Shown piece after piece: positions 31,497 to 42,338 of a stretch of 64,000 bases of DNA. The position numbers and the translations under genes are program-made. The stretch's first letter is position 1. Each line of letters begins with the position of its first letter. The stretch spans positions 62,001-126,000 of the forward strand of contig NZ_JAKNSW010000002.1 of the NCBI RefSeq assembly GCF_023566355.1, written 5' to 3'. Under the pieces are notes generated by a model. That model was given only the letters and a program-made list of their open reading frames with translations. It did not search any database and was not told the origin of the DNA. This stretch comes from Mesoplasma sp. JKS002658 (lineage in GTDB: Bacteria; Bacillota_I; Bacilli_A; Mycoplasmatales; Mycoplasmataceae).

Positions 31497-31940
31497 TTAT
31501 CTTCGTAAATATTTTTTAATACCACGAATATCTTTTTTGCTAGTAGCAATCATCACCACTAATCCACTATCAAGCACATAGTATTTATCAGCAAAAGTAG
31601 TTTGTGACTTTGCTAATGCTCTTAAGTTTTCTAAGACTTGGTGTTGTTCTTCGCTAGAAAGATTAGTAATTGGTTTAATTTTTAAAACTGGGTGCTCAAC
31701 TAAGTTAACTTGAGCTTTGGTTGAAGCACTAATTGCAGTAGCACCTTTAGCATTCTTACTTTTTTTACTCTTTGCCTTTTTGGTCTTTTTATTAGCTTTG
31801 CTTGCTTTAACTTTGGGTTTTTTAGTTTTACTCTTTGTTGCTTTTTTTGGTTTAGCGACCTTTTTGGCAGTTTTCTTAGCTTTAACTTTTTTAGCAGGTT
31901 TCTTTGTTTTAGCAGGTTTAGCCTTTTTGGTTTTTTTCAT
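31497..31940 (-). CDS. Lys/Ala-rich histone H1-like protein
   Basis: A 147-aa protein whose first 70 residues are almost only Lys, Ala, Thr, Pro and Val (KKAKPAKTKKPAKK and similar), like the tails of bacterial histone H1-like proteins. The C-terminal 65 residues (LSSEEQHQVLENLRALAKSQ to KKYLRR) look folded. The ribosome binding site is AGAGG. It probably binds nucleic acid, either DNA or ribosome-associated RNA; I cannot tell which. A hairpin terminator lies downstream. Confidence 0.75.
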   Translation of the reverse strand: MKKTKKAKPAKTKKPAKKVKAKKTAKKVAKPKKATKSKTKKPKVKASKANKKTKKAKSKKSKNAKGATAISASTKAQVNLVEHPVLKIKPITNLSSEEQHQVLENLRALAKSQTTFADKYYVLDSGLVVMIATSKKDIRGIKKYLRR

Positions 31941-32087
31941 TCTTTTACCTCTCTATATTTAACAGATCTTTTATCTGATTAATTGTATTAATTTAAGAAT
32001 ATCACACAGTGAGATAAATAAAAGAGAAAACAAATTTTTAAAAATTATTACTTTTTTGTATGATTAACAAAAGAAGGGAATTAAAGC

Positions 32088-33179
32088 ATGTTATTTTTAC
32101 AAACCAGAACTGTTCTTGTTGAAATTACTAAAGTTAATCAAGATCAATCTTCATATTTAATTGGTGATCAAAAATTTGAATTTATCCCCCAATCAATTTG
32201 AAAAGCTAGTTTTAAAAATGCAAACTGAAACCGCGCTTTAAAATACGAAGTAGATCCAATTATCAAAACTATGTATCAGGGAGTTAATTCTACTAGTAGA
32301 TATTTTGCTTTGCGTTTTGACCTTTATTTAGACTTTAATCCCACTAGAGTGGTTTATTTAGCCTTTAACAAGTTCACTAATCAAATTCTGAACCAAGAAT
32401 CATTTGCCCTAACAATGCTTCCTAAAATTCTTGTTAGTTATCAAAAGAATAACCAAACCTTTTGAAAGTTAAATGATGATCAATTAACAAAGAATTATTT
32501 AGAATTAACTCATCAACCCTTAATCGATATTAACGGTTTTTTAGTGAATGCTAATTTTGATATCAGTGATCCTAATTATCGATGGAACTATTTAATTAAA
32601 CTGGGTAAGGAAAATAAAATTAGTTTTAGTAATCATCAGCAATTAATTTATGAAATTGATGAAAAACTATTTGATGATTCTTGATTAGCAACTTTTCATC
32701 TAGTTGATTTAATCAAGCAGCAAGTTTATTGTCAGGGCTATGTTGAAGTGCAAAATCACCACCATTTAAAGCTTGCTATTAATTATGAGGAACCTTTAAT
32801 CTTTTTAATTCGTAATCGCGTTATTCGTGCACTTGAATCAAAATTTGCTCCAATATTAGAAGCAAGACAAACAGAATTCTTTCATTACTATAACTTAACT
32901 CAAGATGTTAAGTACTTGGTTGAGTTCATGGAAACTACTAGGAATTTGACTTATTTTGCATGAAAGAGTTTATGTCAGAAAATCTTTGAGTCTCTAAATT
33001 TGAATTATGATGATTTGCTTTATTCTTTAAAAGAAATCAAACCTTTCTTATTTACTAAGGTAACTGATTTAAAAGCGTTGAATGATTTAATAAATAATCT
33101 GCATCGGTTTGGAAATTTAACCTTTGATGAACAAGTGAAAATTAACGAACTAAAGGTCAAATATAATGTATCAAAATAG
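32088..33179 (+). CDS. Hypothetical protein
   Basis: A 363-aa intact frame under code 4 (four or more UGA codons). No domain is recognised. It has no signal peptide or membrane segment. The middle is rich in aromatic residues (FALRFDLYLDFNPTRVVYLAF), and the C-terminal 130 residues are helical (ESKFAPILEARQTEFFHYYN onward). GAAGGGAA precedes the start. It sits alone between the histone-like gene (divergent) and the ribosomal operon. Confidence 0.75.
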
Positions 33180-33283
33180 GACAGTATATATTTAAAATAA
33201 TCGTTTATTTATGCGGTTTTTTAACTAATTTAACTTTTAGAAAATTTCTTAAAAATTTACTTTTAATTGCTTCAAAATACGGC

Positions 33284-33345
33284 TATAATCTAACTTGCAT
33301 GTGTATTTTGTGTGCGTAAAAGACAACACGCTGGAACGAGTTGTC
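33284..33345 (+). promoter_or_regulatory. S10 operon promoter and leader
   Basis: TATAAT at 33284-33289 predicts a leader of about 70 nt before rpsJ. GACAAC (33322-33327) pairs with GTTGTC (33340-33345) around ACGCTGGAACGA. Such a hairpin could serve ribosomal-protein autoregulation, as L4 does in other bacteria. That function is inferred. Confidence 0.45.
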
Positions 33346-33366
33346 GTTAAATAGGAGATTTTAGAG

Positions 33367-33675
33367 ATGGCTGAACAAAAAATCAGAATCAAATTAAAAG
33401 GTTATGATCACGGAACAGTTGATCAAAGTTGCTCAAAAATTATTGAAGCAGCACAAGGAACTGGTGCTCAAGTTAAAGGCCCAATTCCTTTACCAACTGA
33501 AAAGCAAATCATTACTGTTTTAAGAGCTGTTCATAAGTACAAAGATTCACGTGAACAGTTCGAAATGAGAACACACAAAAGAATCTTAGAAATTTCAAAC
33601 CCATCAGCAACTACGATGGATGTGCTTGCAAGAGTACAACTACCAAGTGGTGTTGATATTGAAATTAAGCTTTAA
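33367..33675 (+). CDS. rpsJ: Ribosomal protein S10
   Basis: A 102-aa small-subunit protein and first gene of the S10 cluster. It begins [17 protein letters not shown] and has the conserved GPIPLPTEK and RTHKRILEI segments. The ribosome binding site is TAGGAGA. S10 also joins transcription antitermination complexes with NusB in bacteria that have them. The leader upstream carries a hairpin that could control the whole cluster. Confidence 0.98.
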   Translation: MAEQKIRIKLKGYDHGTVDQSCSKIIEAAQGTGAQVKGPIPLPTEKQIITVLRAVHKYKDSREQFEMRTHKRILEISNPSATTMDVLARVQLPSGVDIEIKL

Positions 33676-33730
33676 GATAAAGAAATAAATTAACAAAATA
33701 CATGTGATTATCAATCGGGAGGAAATAAGA

Positions 33731-34444
33731 ATGAAAGGAATCTTAGGACGTAAGGTTGGCATGACTCAAATCTTTACAGAACAAGGGAGTTTAATTCCTG
33801 TAACTGTAATTGATGTGCAACCAAACAAAGTTTTACAAGTTAAAAGCGTTGAAAAAGACGGATATCAAGCGTTACAACTAGGTGTACAAGACAAACGTGA
33901 AAACTTAGTAAATAAACCTGCAACTGGTCATTTTAAAAAGGCTAGTTCCAATCCTAAGCGCTACGTAAAAGAAATCAGAGGGATGGAAGGATTTGAGCAA
34001 GGAGCAGAAGTTAATGCTGCAGATCTTTTCACCAATGGTGAATTTGTCGATGTGACAGGAATTTCAAAAGGGAAAGGGTTCGCTGGTTCAATTAAAAGAC
34101 ATAATTATCACACTGGACCAATGGCACACGGATCAGGATACCACCGCGGGGTTGGTTCAATGGGAGCGATTATTAACCGGATTTTCAAATCAAAGAAAAT
34201 GCCAGGGCATATGGGAGCAGAAAAAGTAACCATCCAAAACTTGGAAGTGGTACAAATTGACCAAGCCAACCACTTAGTTTATATCAAGGGGTCTGTACCA
34301 GGACCAAGAAATAGTTTTGTGCAAATTCGTCAAAACGTGAAGCACAAAGCAAGTAATCAAGCAGCAAGCATTTTAGTTAGAAAAGCAGAACCAGCACCTT
34401 TGGTGCAACCAAGTGTTGAACCAGCTGCTGACACAGAAGCTTAA
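33731..34444 (+). CDS. rplC: Ribosomal protein L3
   Basis: A 237-aa large-subunit protein that helps shape the peptidyl-transferase region. It begins [15 protein letters not shown] and has the conserved [17 protein letters not shown] and HGSGYHR segments. GGGAGG lies 8 nt ahead of ATG 33731; a longer in-frame start at 33704 would contain that site and is rejected. The C-terminal 25 residues are an Ala/Pro-rich tail. Confidence 0.98.
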   Translation: MKGILGRKVGMTQIFTEQGSLIPVTVIDVQPNKVLQVKSVEKDGYQALQLGVQDKRENLVNKPATGHFKKASSNPKRYVKEIRGMEGFEQGAEVNAADLFTNGEFVDVTGISKGKGFAGSIKRHNYHTGPMAHGSGYHRGVGSMGAIINRIFKSKKMPGHMGAEKVTIQNLEVVQIDQANHLVYIKGSVPGPRNSFVQIRQNVKHKASNQAASILVRKAEPAPLVQPSVEPAADTEA

Positions 34445-34460
34445 GAGAGGGAAAGTTTAA

Positions 34461-35087
34461 ATGAAATCACAAGTTATTGATGTTAAAGGTACTAAACTTA
34501 AAGACCTTGAACTAAACGATAATATTTGAGCAATTACTCCTCACACTCAAGCGATGTTTGATGTAATCCTAGCTCAACAAGCTGCTGCGCGCCAAGGGAC
34601 TAGCAAGGTTAAAACTCGTGCTGAAGTTTCAGGTGGAGGAAGAAAACCTTGAAAACAAAAAGGGACTGGTCGTGCCCGCCAAGGATCAATTCGTGCACCA
34701 CAATGAAGAGGTGGAGGAGTTGCTTTTGGACCGACTGGAGAAAAGAATTATAAACTAACTGTTAATAAAAAAGTGAGAGTATTGGCAATGAAGTCAGCAC
34801 TAGCTGATAAAGCGCAAAGTGAAAACTTAATCATTGTGGATAAATTCATCTTTAGTGAACCTTCAACTAAGCAAATGAGTGAAGTGTTGACTAACCTAAA
34901 AATTGATAATCAAAAAGTCTTAATTGTAACTAAAGAAAGTGATCAATTGGTTGTTAAATCAGGAGCAAACATTCAAAAGGTTAATGTGATTAGCAAGAAC
35001 CAAATTAATGTTTTAGATTTAGTTAATGCAACCAAATTATTGGTAACTGAAGAAGCAATTCAAGCATTAGAGGAGGTTTATGCCTAA
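34461..35087 (+). CDS. rplD: Ribosomal protein L4
   Basis: A 208-aa protein lining the exit tunnel. The long loop [20 protein letters not shown] and the following [16 protein letters not shown] are typical, with their Trp residues encoded by UGA. In several bacteria L4 represses its own operon. Its last base is the first base of rplW, so the two are translationally coupled. Confidence 0.98.
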
Positions 35088-35371
35088 TGCACGTAACTGA
35101 AGTAATTAAAAAACCTTTATTAACTGAAAAAAGTTATCTAGGTCACGCTAATGGTACTTATACTTTTGTAGTTGATAAAAGAACTAACAAAACGCAAATC
35201 AAAAAAACTTTTGAAGAAATTTTTGAAGTTAAAGTGCAAAGTGTCAGAACCATGAATTATGATGGAAAACACAAACGTTTAGGACGTTTTGATGGAACCA
35301 CCAGTAATTATAAAAAAGCAATTATTACCTTAAAGCCAGGGGAACAATTAGCAATCTTAAACGACTTATAG
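35087..35371 (+). CDS. rplW: Ribosomal protein L23
   Basis: A 94-aa protein at the exit of the tunnel, a docking site for trigger factor and SRP. It has [10 protein letters not shown], the hallmark [15 protein letters not shown], and [15 protein letters not shown]. Its ribosome binding site GAGGAGG is inside the end of rplD. Confidence 0.98.
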   Translation: MHVTEVIKKPLLTEKSYLGHANGTYTFVVDKRTNKTQIKKTFEEIFEVKVQSVRTMNYDGKHKRLGRFDGTTSNYKKAIITLKPGEQLAILNDL

Positions 35372-35375
35372 AAAG

Positions 35376-35420
35376 ACCTAACCCTTAGGTAGATTAATGT
35401 AAGCGTTGCTTATTAAGCAA
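35376..35420 (+). other. Twin stem-loops in the rplW-rplB spacer
   Basis: The only sizeable gap inside the first half of the cluster holds two small perfect hairpins: ACCTAA-CCC-TTAGGT (35376-35390) and TTGCTT-ATT-AAGCAA (35406-35420). They may set mRNA processing or stability, or be chance. Confidence 0.4.
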
Positions 35421-35438
35421 GAAATGAAAGGGAAGAAA

Positions 35439-36278
35439 ATGGCAATTAAAAAGTATAAATCAACGACCAACGGTCGGAGAAATATGACAACTATTGACTA
35501 TAAAAAGGTTTTAACTACTGATAAACCAGAAAAGTCATTAGTAACATCATTAAATAAAAAGTCAGGACACAATAACCAAGGTCACATTACCACTCGTCAT
35601 AAAGGTGGAGGACATAAACGTAAATACCGAATCATCGACTTTAAACGAAACAAGTTTGATGTAATCGGAAAAGTAGCAACAGTTGAGTACGATCCCAACC
35701 GAAACGCGTTTATCTCTTTAATTAATTATGTGGATGGTGAAAAACGTTACATCTTAACTCCAAAAGGATTAAGCGTAGGGATGAGTATTGTTAGTGCTCT
35801 TGATGCTGATATTAAGGTGGGAAATGCCCTACCTTTAAAAAATATTCCCGATGGTACTTTAGTTCACAACGTGGAATTAAAGCCAGGTAAGGGTGGACAA
35901 ATGGCTAGATCAGCTGGTGCTTCAGTACAAATTGTTGGTCGTGACGAAACTACTAAATATACCATTTTACGTTTGAGTTCTGGAGAAGTTCGAAAAGTGT
36001 TAAGTGAATGTTTAGCTACAATCGGAGTGGTTGGTAATGAAGAACATAACTTAATTAATTGAGGAAAGGCTGGAAGAAACCGTTGAAAAGGAATTCGTCC
36101 AACCGTCAGAGGATCAGTTATGAACCCCAACGATCACCCTCATGGAGGGGGAGAGGGACGTGCGCCAATTGGGCGTAAAGGTCCTGTGACTCCTTGAGGT
36201 AAACCAGCTCTGGGAGTGCAAACTCGCAATAAGAAGAAGTCTTCACAAAAATTGATTGTAAGACGTCGTAGTAAGTAA
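35439..36278 (+). CDS. rplB: Ribosomal protein L2
   Basis: A 279-aa protein close to the peptidyl-transferase centre. It begins [16 protein letters not shown] and holds the conserved histidine segment in [17 protein letters not shown]. The frame continues past a UGA at NLINWGKAGRNRWKG, a conserved Trp site, so it is complete only under code 4. ATG 35439 has GAAAGGGAAG upstream. Confidence 0.98.
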
Positions 36279-36298
36279 GAAAGGAAATAGCAGGATAT

Positions 36299-36565
36299 AT
36301 GTCAAGATCATTGAAAAAAGGTCCTTTTGTGGATGACTATTTGTTAAAAAAAGTCGCTGCTTTAGGAGAAAAAAAAGAAGTTATTAAAACTTGATCACGT
36401 AGATCAACTATTTTCCCAGAATTCATCGGACATACTTTTGGTGTTTATAACGGAAAAGTATTTATCCCAGTTTATATTACTGAAGATATGGTTGGTCACA
36501 AGTTAGGTGAATTTGCCCCTACCCGTAAGTTTGGTGGTCATGGGGATAACAAGGTTAAGAAATAG
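36299..36565 (+). CDS. rpsS: Ribosomal protein S19
   Basis: An 88-aa protein of the small-subunit head. [18 protein letters not shown], then [20 protein letters not shown] and the end [17 protein letters not shown] are the family pattern. Twenty bases after rplB. Confidence 0.98.
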
Positions 36566-36581
36566 GAGATAAGGAATCAAA

Positions 36582-36917
36582 ATGGAAGCAAAAGCACAAT
36601 TAAGTATGATTCGCATTTCCCCAAGAAAAGTTCGCCTTGTGGTCGATGCCATCAGAAATAAACCAGTTGCTGTAGCAATCGCTACTTTGCAAAACTTGGA
36701 TAAACGTTCAGCAGAACCCGTATTAAAATTGTTAAACTCAGCAATTGCTAATGCAGTTAACAACAACGGGATGGAAGCTGATAAATTATTTATCGCTCAA
36801 ACCTATGTAAACGAAGGGCCGACTTTAAAACGTTTCCGTCCTCGTGCTCATGGTCGCGCTTATGAAATTTTAAAAAGAACTTCTCACATCACAATTGTTG
36901 TGAGTGATCAAAGATAG
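36582..36917 (+). CDS. rplV: Ribosomal protein L22
   Basis: A 111-aa exit-tunnel protein whose beta-hairpin contacts the nascent chain. Conserved parts are [17 protein letters not shown] and the [15 protein letters not shown] loop. Ribosome binding site GGAGATAAGG; sixteen bases after rpsS. Confidence 0.98.
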   Translation: MEAKAQLSMIRISPRKVRLVVDAIRNKPVAVAIATLQNLDKRSAEPVLKLLNSAIANAVNNNGMEADKLFIAQTYVNEGPTLKRFRPRAHGRAYEILKRTSHITIVVSDQR

Positions 36918-36932
36918 GAAGGAGAGAGAATA

Positions 36933-37724
36933 ATGGGACAAAAAGTATCACCAAATGCCTTACGTTTAGGAATTGTAAGGGATTGAGAAAACCGTTGATA
37001 TGCGGAAAAAGAAGAGTATGTAAAGTGATTAAACCAAGATATTAAGATTCGTCGCAACCTTTTAGTTTTATTAAAGGATGCTGCGGTATCAAAAATCGAT
37101 ATTGAACGTACTAAAAAAGAAATTACTTTAATTATTCGTACTGCTCGTCCAGCAATCGTGTTGGGAGCAGAAGGGAAAAACATTGAAAAGATTGCTTTGA
37201 CTGTGAAAAAAACCGCTAAGGATAAAAACTTAAAGGTTAGTGTTAAGGTAGTTGAAGTTCGTAATCCTGATGCTGATGCCACTCTAGTTGCTCGCTGAAT
37301 TGGTGAACAAATTACCAACCGGGCATCATTTAGAACGGTGCAAAAATTAGCCATTCGCCGTGCTTTAAAGGCGGGTGTAAAGGGAATTAAAACCTCTGTT
37401 TCTGGTCGATTGGGAGGCGTTGAAATGGCGCGGACTGAAGGATATTTAGAAGGTTCAGTACCACTTTCTACTTTAAGAGCAAACATTGATTATGCTTTAT
37501 ACGAAGCAAAAACTACTTATGGTCAAATCGGAGTAAAGGTGTGAATTAATCATGGAGAAATCATTGGAAAATTCACCCGTAGCGAAACTCCAGAATTAGG
37601 GAAAAATCCTCGTAACGACCGTCGGGACTCACGTCGTCCTCGTCGCGAAGGAAACAATCCCAACTACCGCAATAATGCTCGTAAAACGACCCCTGAAGGG
37701 GAAAACCAAGGAGGGAAGAGATAG
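36933..37724 (+). CDS. rpsC: Ribosomal protein S3
   Basis: A 263-aa protein at the mRNA entry site. It begins [20 protein letters not shown], with UGA Trp codons, then a KH domain and the [20 protein letters not shown] segment. The C-terminal 40 residues are basic ([12 protein letters not shown]). Two bases separate its stop from rplP. Confidence 0.98.
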
Positions 37725-37726
37725 TT

Positions 37727-38146
37727 ATGTTAATGCCTAAAAGAACAAAATATCGTAAACCTCACCGTGTTAGTTATGAAGGAAAAGCTAAAGGAGCTAA
37801 AAAAGTCGACTTTGGTGAATATGGATTAATGGCCTTGGATGGTGCTTGAATTACTGCTCGTCAAATTGAAGCAGCGCGGATTGCTATGACGCGTTATATG
37901 AAACGGGACGGGAAAGTTTGATTGCGAATTTTCCCCCAAATGGCAAGAACAAAAAAACCTGCTGAAGTACGGATGGGATCTGGAAAAGGGAATCCTGAAG
38001 AATGAGTAGCAGTTGTTAAACAAGGAACTGTGATGTTTGAAGTGGGCGGAGTGAGTGAAGAAGTTGCTCGTGAAGCGCTTCGCTTAGCAATGCACAAGTT
38101 ACCAATCAAATGTAAATTTGTGAAGAGAGGTGAGATTAATGCCTAA
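37727..38146 (+). CDS. rplP: Ribosomal protein L16
   Basis: A 139-aa protein near the A site. It begins [20 protein letters not shown] and holds the [21 protein letters not shown] and GKGNPEEWVAVV segments. Its last eight bases overlap the start of rpmC. Confidence 0.98.
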
Positions 38147-38552
38147 AACAAACCAAATTAATGATTTAAGAAAATTAAGTGTTGAAGATTTAATTAAAAC
38201 TGGTGAAGAAAAACGTGCCGAGTTATTTGCGTTGAAATTTCAAGCGGTATTGGGTAGTTTAGAACAAACTCACCGTATTAAACTCATTAAAAAAGAAATT
38301 GCTCGGATTGAACTGGTGCTAGGAGAGTTAAAACACCAAGGGCAAGACACTAATAAAACCATTAAGGCTGATTATAACAAGGCTGTCGAAGCAGCTGATC
38401 TTGATGGGAAAAAAGTGCGTGAACAACAACTGAAAAAAATTGAAGAATTACAAACAAAAATGCAACAAGACCAAGAAGATGGGGCAGCTGATAGTTTAAC
38501 TACAGCTGTTGAAGAAGAAGCAAAAGGAGATGCTGATGATGGAAAGAAATAA
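38139..38552 (+). CDS. rpmC: Ribosomal protein L29, long form
   Basis: A 137-aa protein, twice the common length of about 65. Residues 1-65 are L29 proper ([20 protein letters not shown], then [17 protein letters not shown]). The rest is an acidic, helical extension with a [21 protein letters not shown] coiled stretch and a tail rich in Asp, Glu and Ala. Start overlaps rplP and end overlaps rpsQ by 17 nt. Long L29 proteins are known in some mollicutes; the role of the tail is unknown. Confidence 0.93.
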   Translation: MPKTNQINDLRKLSVEDLIKTGEEKRAELFALKFQAVLGSLEQTHRIKLIKKEIARIELVLGELKHQGQDTNKTIKADYNKAVEAADLDGKKVREQQLKKIEELQTKMQQDQEDGAADSLTTAVEEEAKGDADDGKK

Positions 38553-38796
38553 ACGTCGGGTTTTAACTGGAAGAGTCGTGTCTGACAAAATGGACAAGAC
38601 AATCACTGTTTTAGTTGAAACTTATAAAAACCACCCAATTTATAAAAAACGCGTAAAGTATTCAAAGAAATACAAAGCTCACGATGAACAAGAAATTGCT
38701 CATATCGGTGATCGCGTCGAAATTATGGAAACTCGTCCCCTTGCTGCTACTAAAAACTTCCGTTTAGTGCGAATTGTGGAAAAAGCTGTACTTTAG
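38536..38796 (+). CDS. rpsQ: Ribosomal protein S17
   Basis: An 86-aa primary 16S-binding protein. [20 protein letters not shown] and [21 protein letters not shown] are the family pattern. Starts at 38530, 38536 and 38539 are in frame; 38536 has AAGGAG 7 nt upstream. It begins inside the end of rpmC. Confidence 0.95.
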   Translation: MMERNKRRVLTGRVVSDKMDKTITVLVETYKNHPIYKKRVKYSKKYKAHDEQEIAHIGDRVEIMETRPLAATKNFRLVRIVEKAVL

Positions 38797-38821
38797 TACT
38801 TAGTAAAGGAAAAATTGAGAG

Positions 38822-39190
38822 ATGATTCAAGAATTAAGTAAGTTAAAAGTTGCTGATAATTCCGGAGCAAAGGAATTAAGAGTGATTCGGAACCTGGGTG
38901 GTTCAAAAAAGAAGTTTTCTAGCATTGGTGATATTGTTGTAGCTTCAGTAATTAGTGCTACTCCTGGAGCAGTAATTAAAAAAGGTCAAGTTGTGAAAGC
39001 AGTAATTGTACGCACAACCCGAGAACTACGTCGCGGGGATGGTACTTATATTAAATTTAGTGAAAATGCAGCAGTTTTGGTCAAAGAAGATAAAAACCCA
39101 CGGGGAACTAGAATCTTTGGTCCAATTGCTAGAGAGGTAAAAGAAGCTGGGTTTGTGAAGATTTCTTCACTTGCTCCCGAAGTTTTATAG
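38822..39190 (+). CDS. rplN: Ribosomal protein L14
   Basis: A 122-aa protein at the subunit interface. It begins [19 protein letters not shown], and contains [17 protein letters not shown] and [15 protein letters not shown]. Length is standard. Confidence 0.98.
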   Translation: MIQELSKLKVADNSGAKELRVIRNLGGSKKKFSSIGDIVVASVISATPGAVIKKGQVVKAVIVRTTRELRRGDGTYIKFSENAAVLVKEDKNPRGTRIFGPIAREVKEAGFVKISSLAPEVL

Positions 39191-39202
39191 GAGAACAAGA
39201 TA

Positions 39203-39520
39203 ATGGCAAAAGCAAAATTATTAAAAGGTGATATTGTCAAAGTAATTGCTGGTTCTCACAAAGGAGCAACCGGGCCAATTACCTGAATATCAAAAGATAA
39301 AACCAGAGTGTCAGTCCAAGGAGTGGAAGTGGTTAAACACCAAAAACCTAATCAAACTGATACTCAGGGGGGGTTAAAACAAATTCCTGCAACAATTCAT
39401 ATTTCAAATGTTGCCTTTGTTGATCCCAAGAAAAAAGATGCCACTACTCGCATCGGATTCCAAGTAGTTGATGGAAAAAAACAACGAGTAGCCAAAAAAT
39501 CTGGACAAGCAATTAAATAG
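39203..39520 (+). CDS. rplX: Ribosomal protein L24
   Basis: A 105-aa assembly initiator protein of the large subunit. The KOW motif is [19 protein letters not shown], followed by [14 protein letters not shown] and [20 protein letters not shown] 39203 was chosen for GGAGAACAAG upstream and for the complete KOW motif. Confidence 0.98.
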
Positions 39521-39537
39521 GAAAGGAACAAGTCAAG

Positions 39538-40083
39538 ATGAATAAAAGTCGCGTAGAAGTAAACTACAGGGAAAACATCGTTCCTGAATTATTTAAAGAA
39601 TTTGAATATAAATCAGTGATGCAAGTTCCAAAAATTAGTAAAATCGTCATTAATATGGGAATTGGGGATGCAGTGCATGATTCAAAAAGAATTGAAGAAG
39701 CAGCTGGAGAACTTGCTCTAATTACTGGCCAAAAACCTTTGATTACCAAAGCAAAAAAATCTTTAGCAGTCTTTAAGTTGCGTGAAGGAATGCCAATTGG
39801 AGTCAAAGTAACCCTAAGAGGGAGAAAGATGTATGATTTCTTAGATCGTTTAATTAACGTTTCTCTTCCTCGTGTTCGTGATTTCCGTGGAGTTTCAAAA
39901 ACTGCCTTTGATGGGTTTGGAAACTATACTTTAGGAATCAAAGAACAAATTATCTTCCCTGAAATTGATTATGATAAAGTGCAAAAAATTCGGGGAATGG
40001 ATATTACGATTGTGACAACTGCGAAAAATAACCAAGAAGGACAGGCCCTTTTGGACAAAATGGGAATGCCTTTTGCAAAATAA
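39538..40083 (+). CDS. rplE: Ribosomal protein L5
   Basis: A 181-aa 5S rRNA-binding protein. [18 protein letters not shown], the [20 protein letters not shown] segment and [20 protein letters not shown] are conserved. Length is standard. Confidence 0.98.
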   Translation: MNKSRVEVNYRENIVPELFKEFEYKSVMQVPKISKIVINMGIGDAVHDSKRIEEAAGELALITGQKPLITKAKKSLAVFKLREGMPIGVKVTLRGRKMYDFLDRLINVSLPRVRDFRGVSKTAFDGFGNYTLGIKEQIIFPEIDYDKVQKIRGMDITIVTTAKNNQEGQALLDKMGMPFAK

Positions 40084-40110
40084 TACTCAGAAAGGAATTG
40101 AGAAGAAAAA

Positions 40111-40296
40111 ATGGCAAAGAAATCATTAAAAGTAAAACAAGCCAAACACCAAAAGTTTAGGGTGAGAAACTACACTCGTTGTAAAAACTGTGGTCGTCCT
40201 CACGCGGTGTTAAAAAAGTTTGGTATTTGCCGTCTATGCTTTAGAAAGTATGCATACGATGGCCAAATTCCTGGTGTAAAAAAGGCCTCATGATAG
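40111..40296 (+). CDS. rpsN: Ribosomal protein S14, zinc-binding (type Z)
   Basis: A 61-aa short S14. Four cysteines in CKNCGRP and [12 protein letters not shown] bind zinc. The final residues KKASW are read through a UGA just before the TAG stop, which confirms code 4. Confidence 0.97.
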
Positions 40297-40320
40297 AGAG
40301 ATTAAAAGGAGAATAGAGAA

Positions 40321-40710
40321 ATGACAACAGATGTAATCGCAGATATGTTAACCAGAATTCGGAATGCGAACCAACGTTACTTACCTCAAGTGATCATGCC
40401 TGCAAGTAAGATGAAAATCCAAATTGCAGAGATTTTAAAAAACGAAGGGTTTATTGAAGCATTCGAAGTGGTTGGTGATGTGAAAAAAACTTTAACTATT
40501 ACTTTGAAATACAAAGGAAAAATCCGGGTAATTCAAGGGTTGAAAAAAATCTCAAAACCAGGCCTAAGAGTTTATGCACCAGCAAATCAAATTCCTCAAG
40601 TATTAAATGGGTTAGGAATCGCAATTGTTTCAACATCACAAGGAATCATGACGGGAAAAGTCGCTCGTAACCAAAAAATTGGTGGCGAAGTCTTGGCTTT
40701 TGTCTGATAG
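40321..40710 (+). CDS. rpsH: Ribosomal protein S8
   Basis: A 129-aa primary 16S-binding protein and the usual regulator of spc operons. It begins [16 protein letters not shown] and contains [13 protein letters not shown] and ISTSQGIM-like [14 protein letters not shown]. The last residue is a UGA-coded Trp (AFVW), as in other S8 proteins. Confidence 0.97.
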
Positions 40711-40724
40711 AAAGGGAGTTAAAT

Positions 40725-41267
40725 ATGTCACGTATTGGAAATAGATTATTAACCATCCCTGCGGGTGTTGAAATTAGTGTTCAACCAAATAATGAAGTGA
40801 TGATTAAAGGACCAAAAGGAACTTTAACAAGAGTCTTTTCACCATTAATTAAAATTGAACAAGTTGATCAACAATTACACATTACTCGGAGTAATGAAAA
40901 CAAGCACACCAAACAATTACACGGAACGACTAATTCAATCATTAACGGAATGATTGAAGGGGTGTTTCAAGGATATACTAAAGAATTAGAAATCGTCGGA
41001 GTTGGGTATCGTGCTCAGGTGAATGGAAACAAAGTTAACCTTTCTTTAGGTTTCTCTCACCCAGTAGAATACTTGATTCCCGAAGGAATTAGTATTGAAG
41101 CACCAAAACCAACGCGTTTGGTAATTAAAGGGATTGATAAACAATTGGTTGGTCAAACTGCTGCTGATATTCGGTCATATCGTCGTCCTGAACCTTATAA
41201 AGGTAAGGGAGTGAAGTATGTTGATGAACACATTATTAGAAAAGAAGGGAAAGCAGCTGGTAAATAG
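40725..41267 (+). CDS. rplF: Ribosomal protein L6
   Basis: A 180-aa protein near the factor-binding site. [17 protein letters not shown], the [21 protein letters not shown] stretch and [13 protein letters not shown] are diagnostic. Ribosome binding site AAAGGGAG. Confidence 0.98.
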   Translation: MSRIGNRLLTIPAGVEISVQPNNEVMIKGPKGTLTRVFSPLIKIEQVDQQLHITRSNENKHTKQLHGTTNSIINGMIEGVFQGYTKELEIVGVGYRAQVNGNKVNLSLGFSHPVEYLIPEGISIEAPKPTRLVIKGIDKQLVGQTAADIRSYRRPEPYKGKGVKYVDEHIIRKEGKAAGK

Positions 41268-41284
41268 GCTGTAAGAGGTAGGAA

Positions 41285-41638
41285 ATGAAATATACAAAAC
41301 CAGAAGCAAGAAAACGCCGTCACTTTCGGGTACGTAGCAAGATCAGTGGTACACCTAACTGTCCACGCTTAAATGTTTATAAATCAAACACTAACTTCTA
41401 TGCCCAAATTATTGATGATACGACTGGAACAACCCTAGTTTCAGCATCAACTTTAAAAATGACCGATTTAAAAAACAAGGCAAACATTCAAGCAGCAATT
41501 GCTGTGGCTGGAGAGTTAGCTAAAAAAGCAAAAGACGCTAAAATCGAAGAAGTGGTCTTTGACCGTAGTGGTTATTTATATCACGGAAAAGTCAAAGCAT
41601 TTGCTGAAGCGATGCGTGAAAACGGAATTAAATTCTAG
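41285..41638 (+). CDS. rplR: Ribosomal protein L18
   Basis: A 117-aa 5S rRNA-binding protein. [20 protein letters not shown], then [20 protein letters not shown] are conserved. Ribosome binding site AGAGGTAGG overlaps the space after rplF. Confidence 0.98.
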   Translation: MKYTKPEARKRRHFRVRSKISGTPNCPRLNVYKSNTNFYAQIIDDTTGTTLVSASTLKMTDLKNKANIQAAIAVAGELAKKAKDAKIEEVVFDRSGYLYHGKVKAFAEAMRENGIKF

Positions 41639-41649
41639 AAAGGACAATG

Positions 41650-42321
41650 ATGATGACACAAATTGATAAAAACCAAACTACTGTTAATGTAGTAGAACAA
41701 CCTAGTGCTGATGACCAAAATTCATCAGCACCAAGAAATAACGATCGTCGTTTTTCTAAGCCACGTCGTGATAACAAAAACAACCGTCGTCCTCGCGTTG
41801 ATCAAAAACAAGAATTTGAAGAACGAGTAGTAACAATTCGTAGGGTTACTAAAGTTACCAAAGGAGGAAGACACTTCCGTTTTGCTGCTGTTGTTGTGGT
41901 TGGAAACAAGAAAGGACAAGTTGGTTTTGGGACTGGTAAAGCTAACGAAGTGCCTGATGCAATCAAAAAAGCGGTAAAAGAAGCTCATAAACACCTTATT
42001 AGAGTACCTTTACGAGGAACAACAATTCCTCACGAAGTGTTAGGAAACTTTGGGGCTGGGAAAGTGTTAATTAAACCAGCTAAAGAAGGAACAGGGGTAA
42101 TTGCTGGAGGACCAGCAAGAGCAGTGATTGAATTAGCAGGAATTGGTGATATTTATGCTAAATCATTAGGATCAAATAGTCCAATCAACATGATTCGTGC
42201 CACAATTGCTGGATTAGAAAACATCCAAACCAGAAATCAGGTGCAAGCTTTACGTTTTAGTAAAGAACCACAAGTTGACCAAATTAAGGTTGATAATAAA
42301 GAACAACAACAAGAAGGCTAG
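41650..42321 (+). CDS. rpsE: Ribosomal protein S5
   Basis: A 223-aa protein important for decoding accuracy. The N-terminal 50 residues are a disordered Asn/Arg-rich extension ([19 protein letters not shown]). The core follows with [20 protein letters not shown] and [19 protein letters not shown]. Three ATG codons in a row (41647, 41650, 41653) leave the exact start open. The next gene in most bacteria, rpmD (L30), is absent here: rplO follows 17 nt later. Confidence 0.95.
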   Translation: MMTQIDKNQTTVNVVEQPSADDQNSSAPRNNDRRFSKPRRDNKNNRRPRVDQKQEFEERVVTIRRVTKVTKGGRHFRFAAVVVVGNKKGQVGFGTGKANEVPDAIKKAVKEAHKHLIRVPLRGTTIPHEVLGNFGAGKVLIKPAKEGTGVIAGGPARAVIELAGIGDIYAKSLGSNSPINMIRATIAGLENIQTRNQVQALRFSKEPQVDQIKVDNKEQQQEG

Positions 42322-42338
42322 TAGGGAGTGAATAAACG

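Noticed and set aside
31717-31962. Hydrophobic forward-strand frame resembling a membrane protein
   Set aside because: It is antisense to the Lys/Ala-rich gene; Lys codons read backwards give Phe/Leu.
33704-33730. Longer N-terminus for L3
   Set aside because: The extra codons contain the ribosome binding site GGGAGG, and all L3 proteins start at MKGILG.
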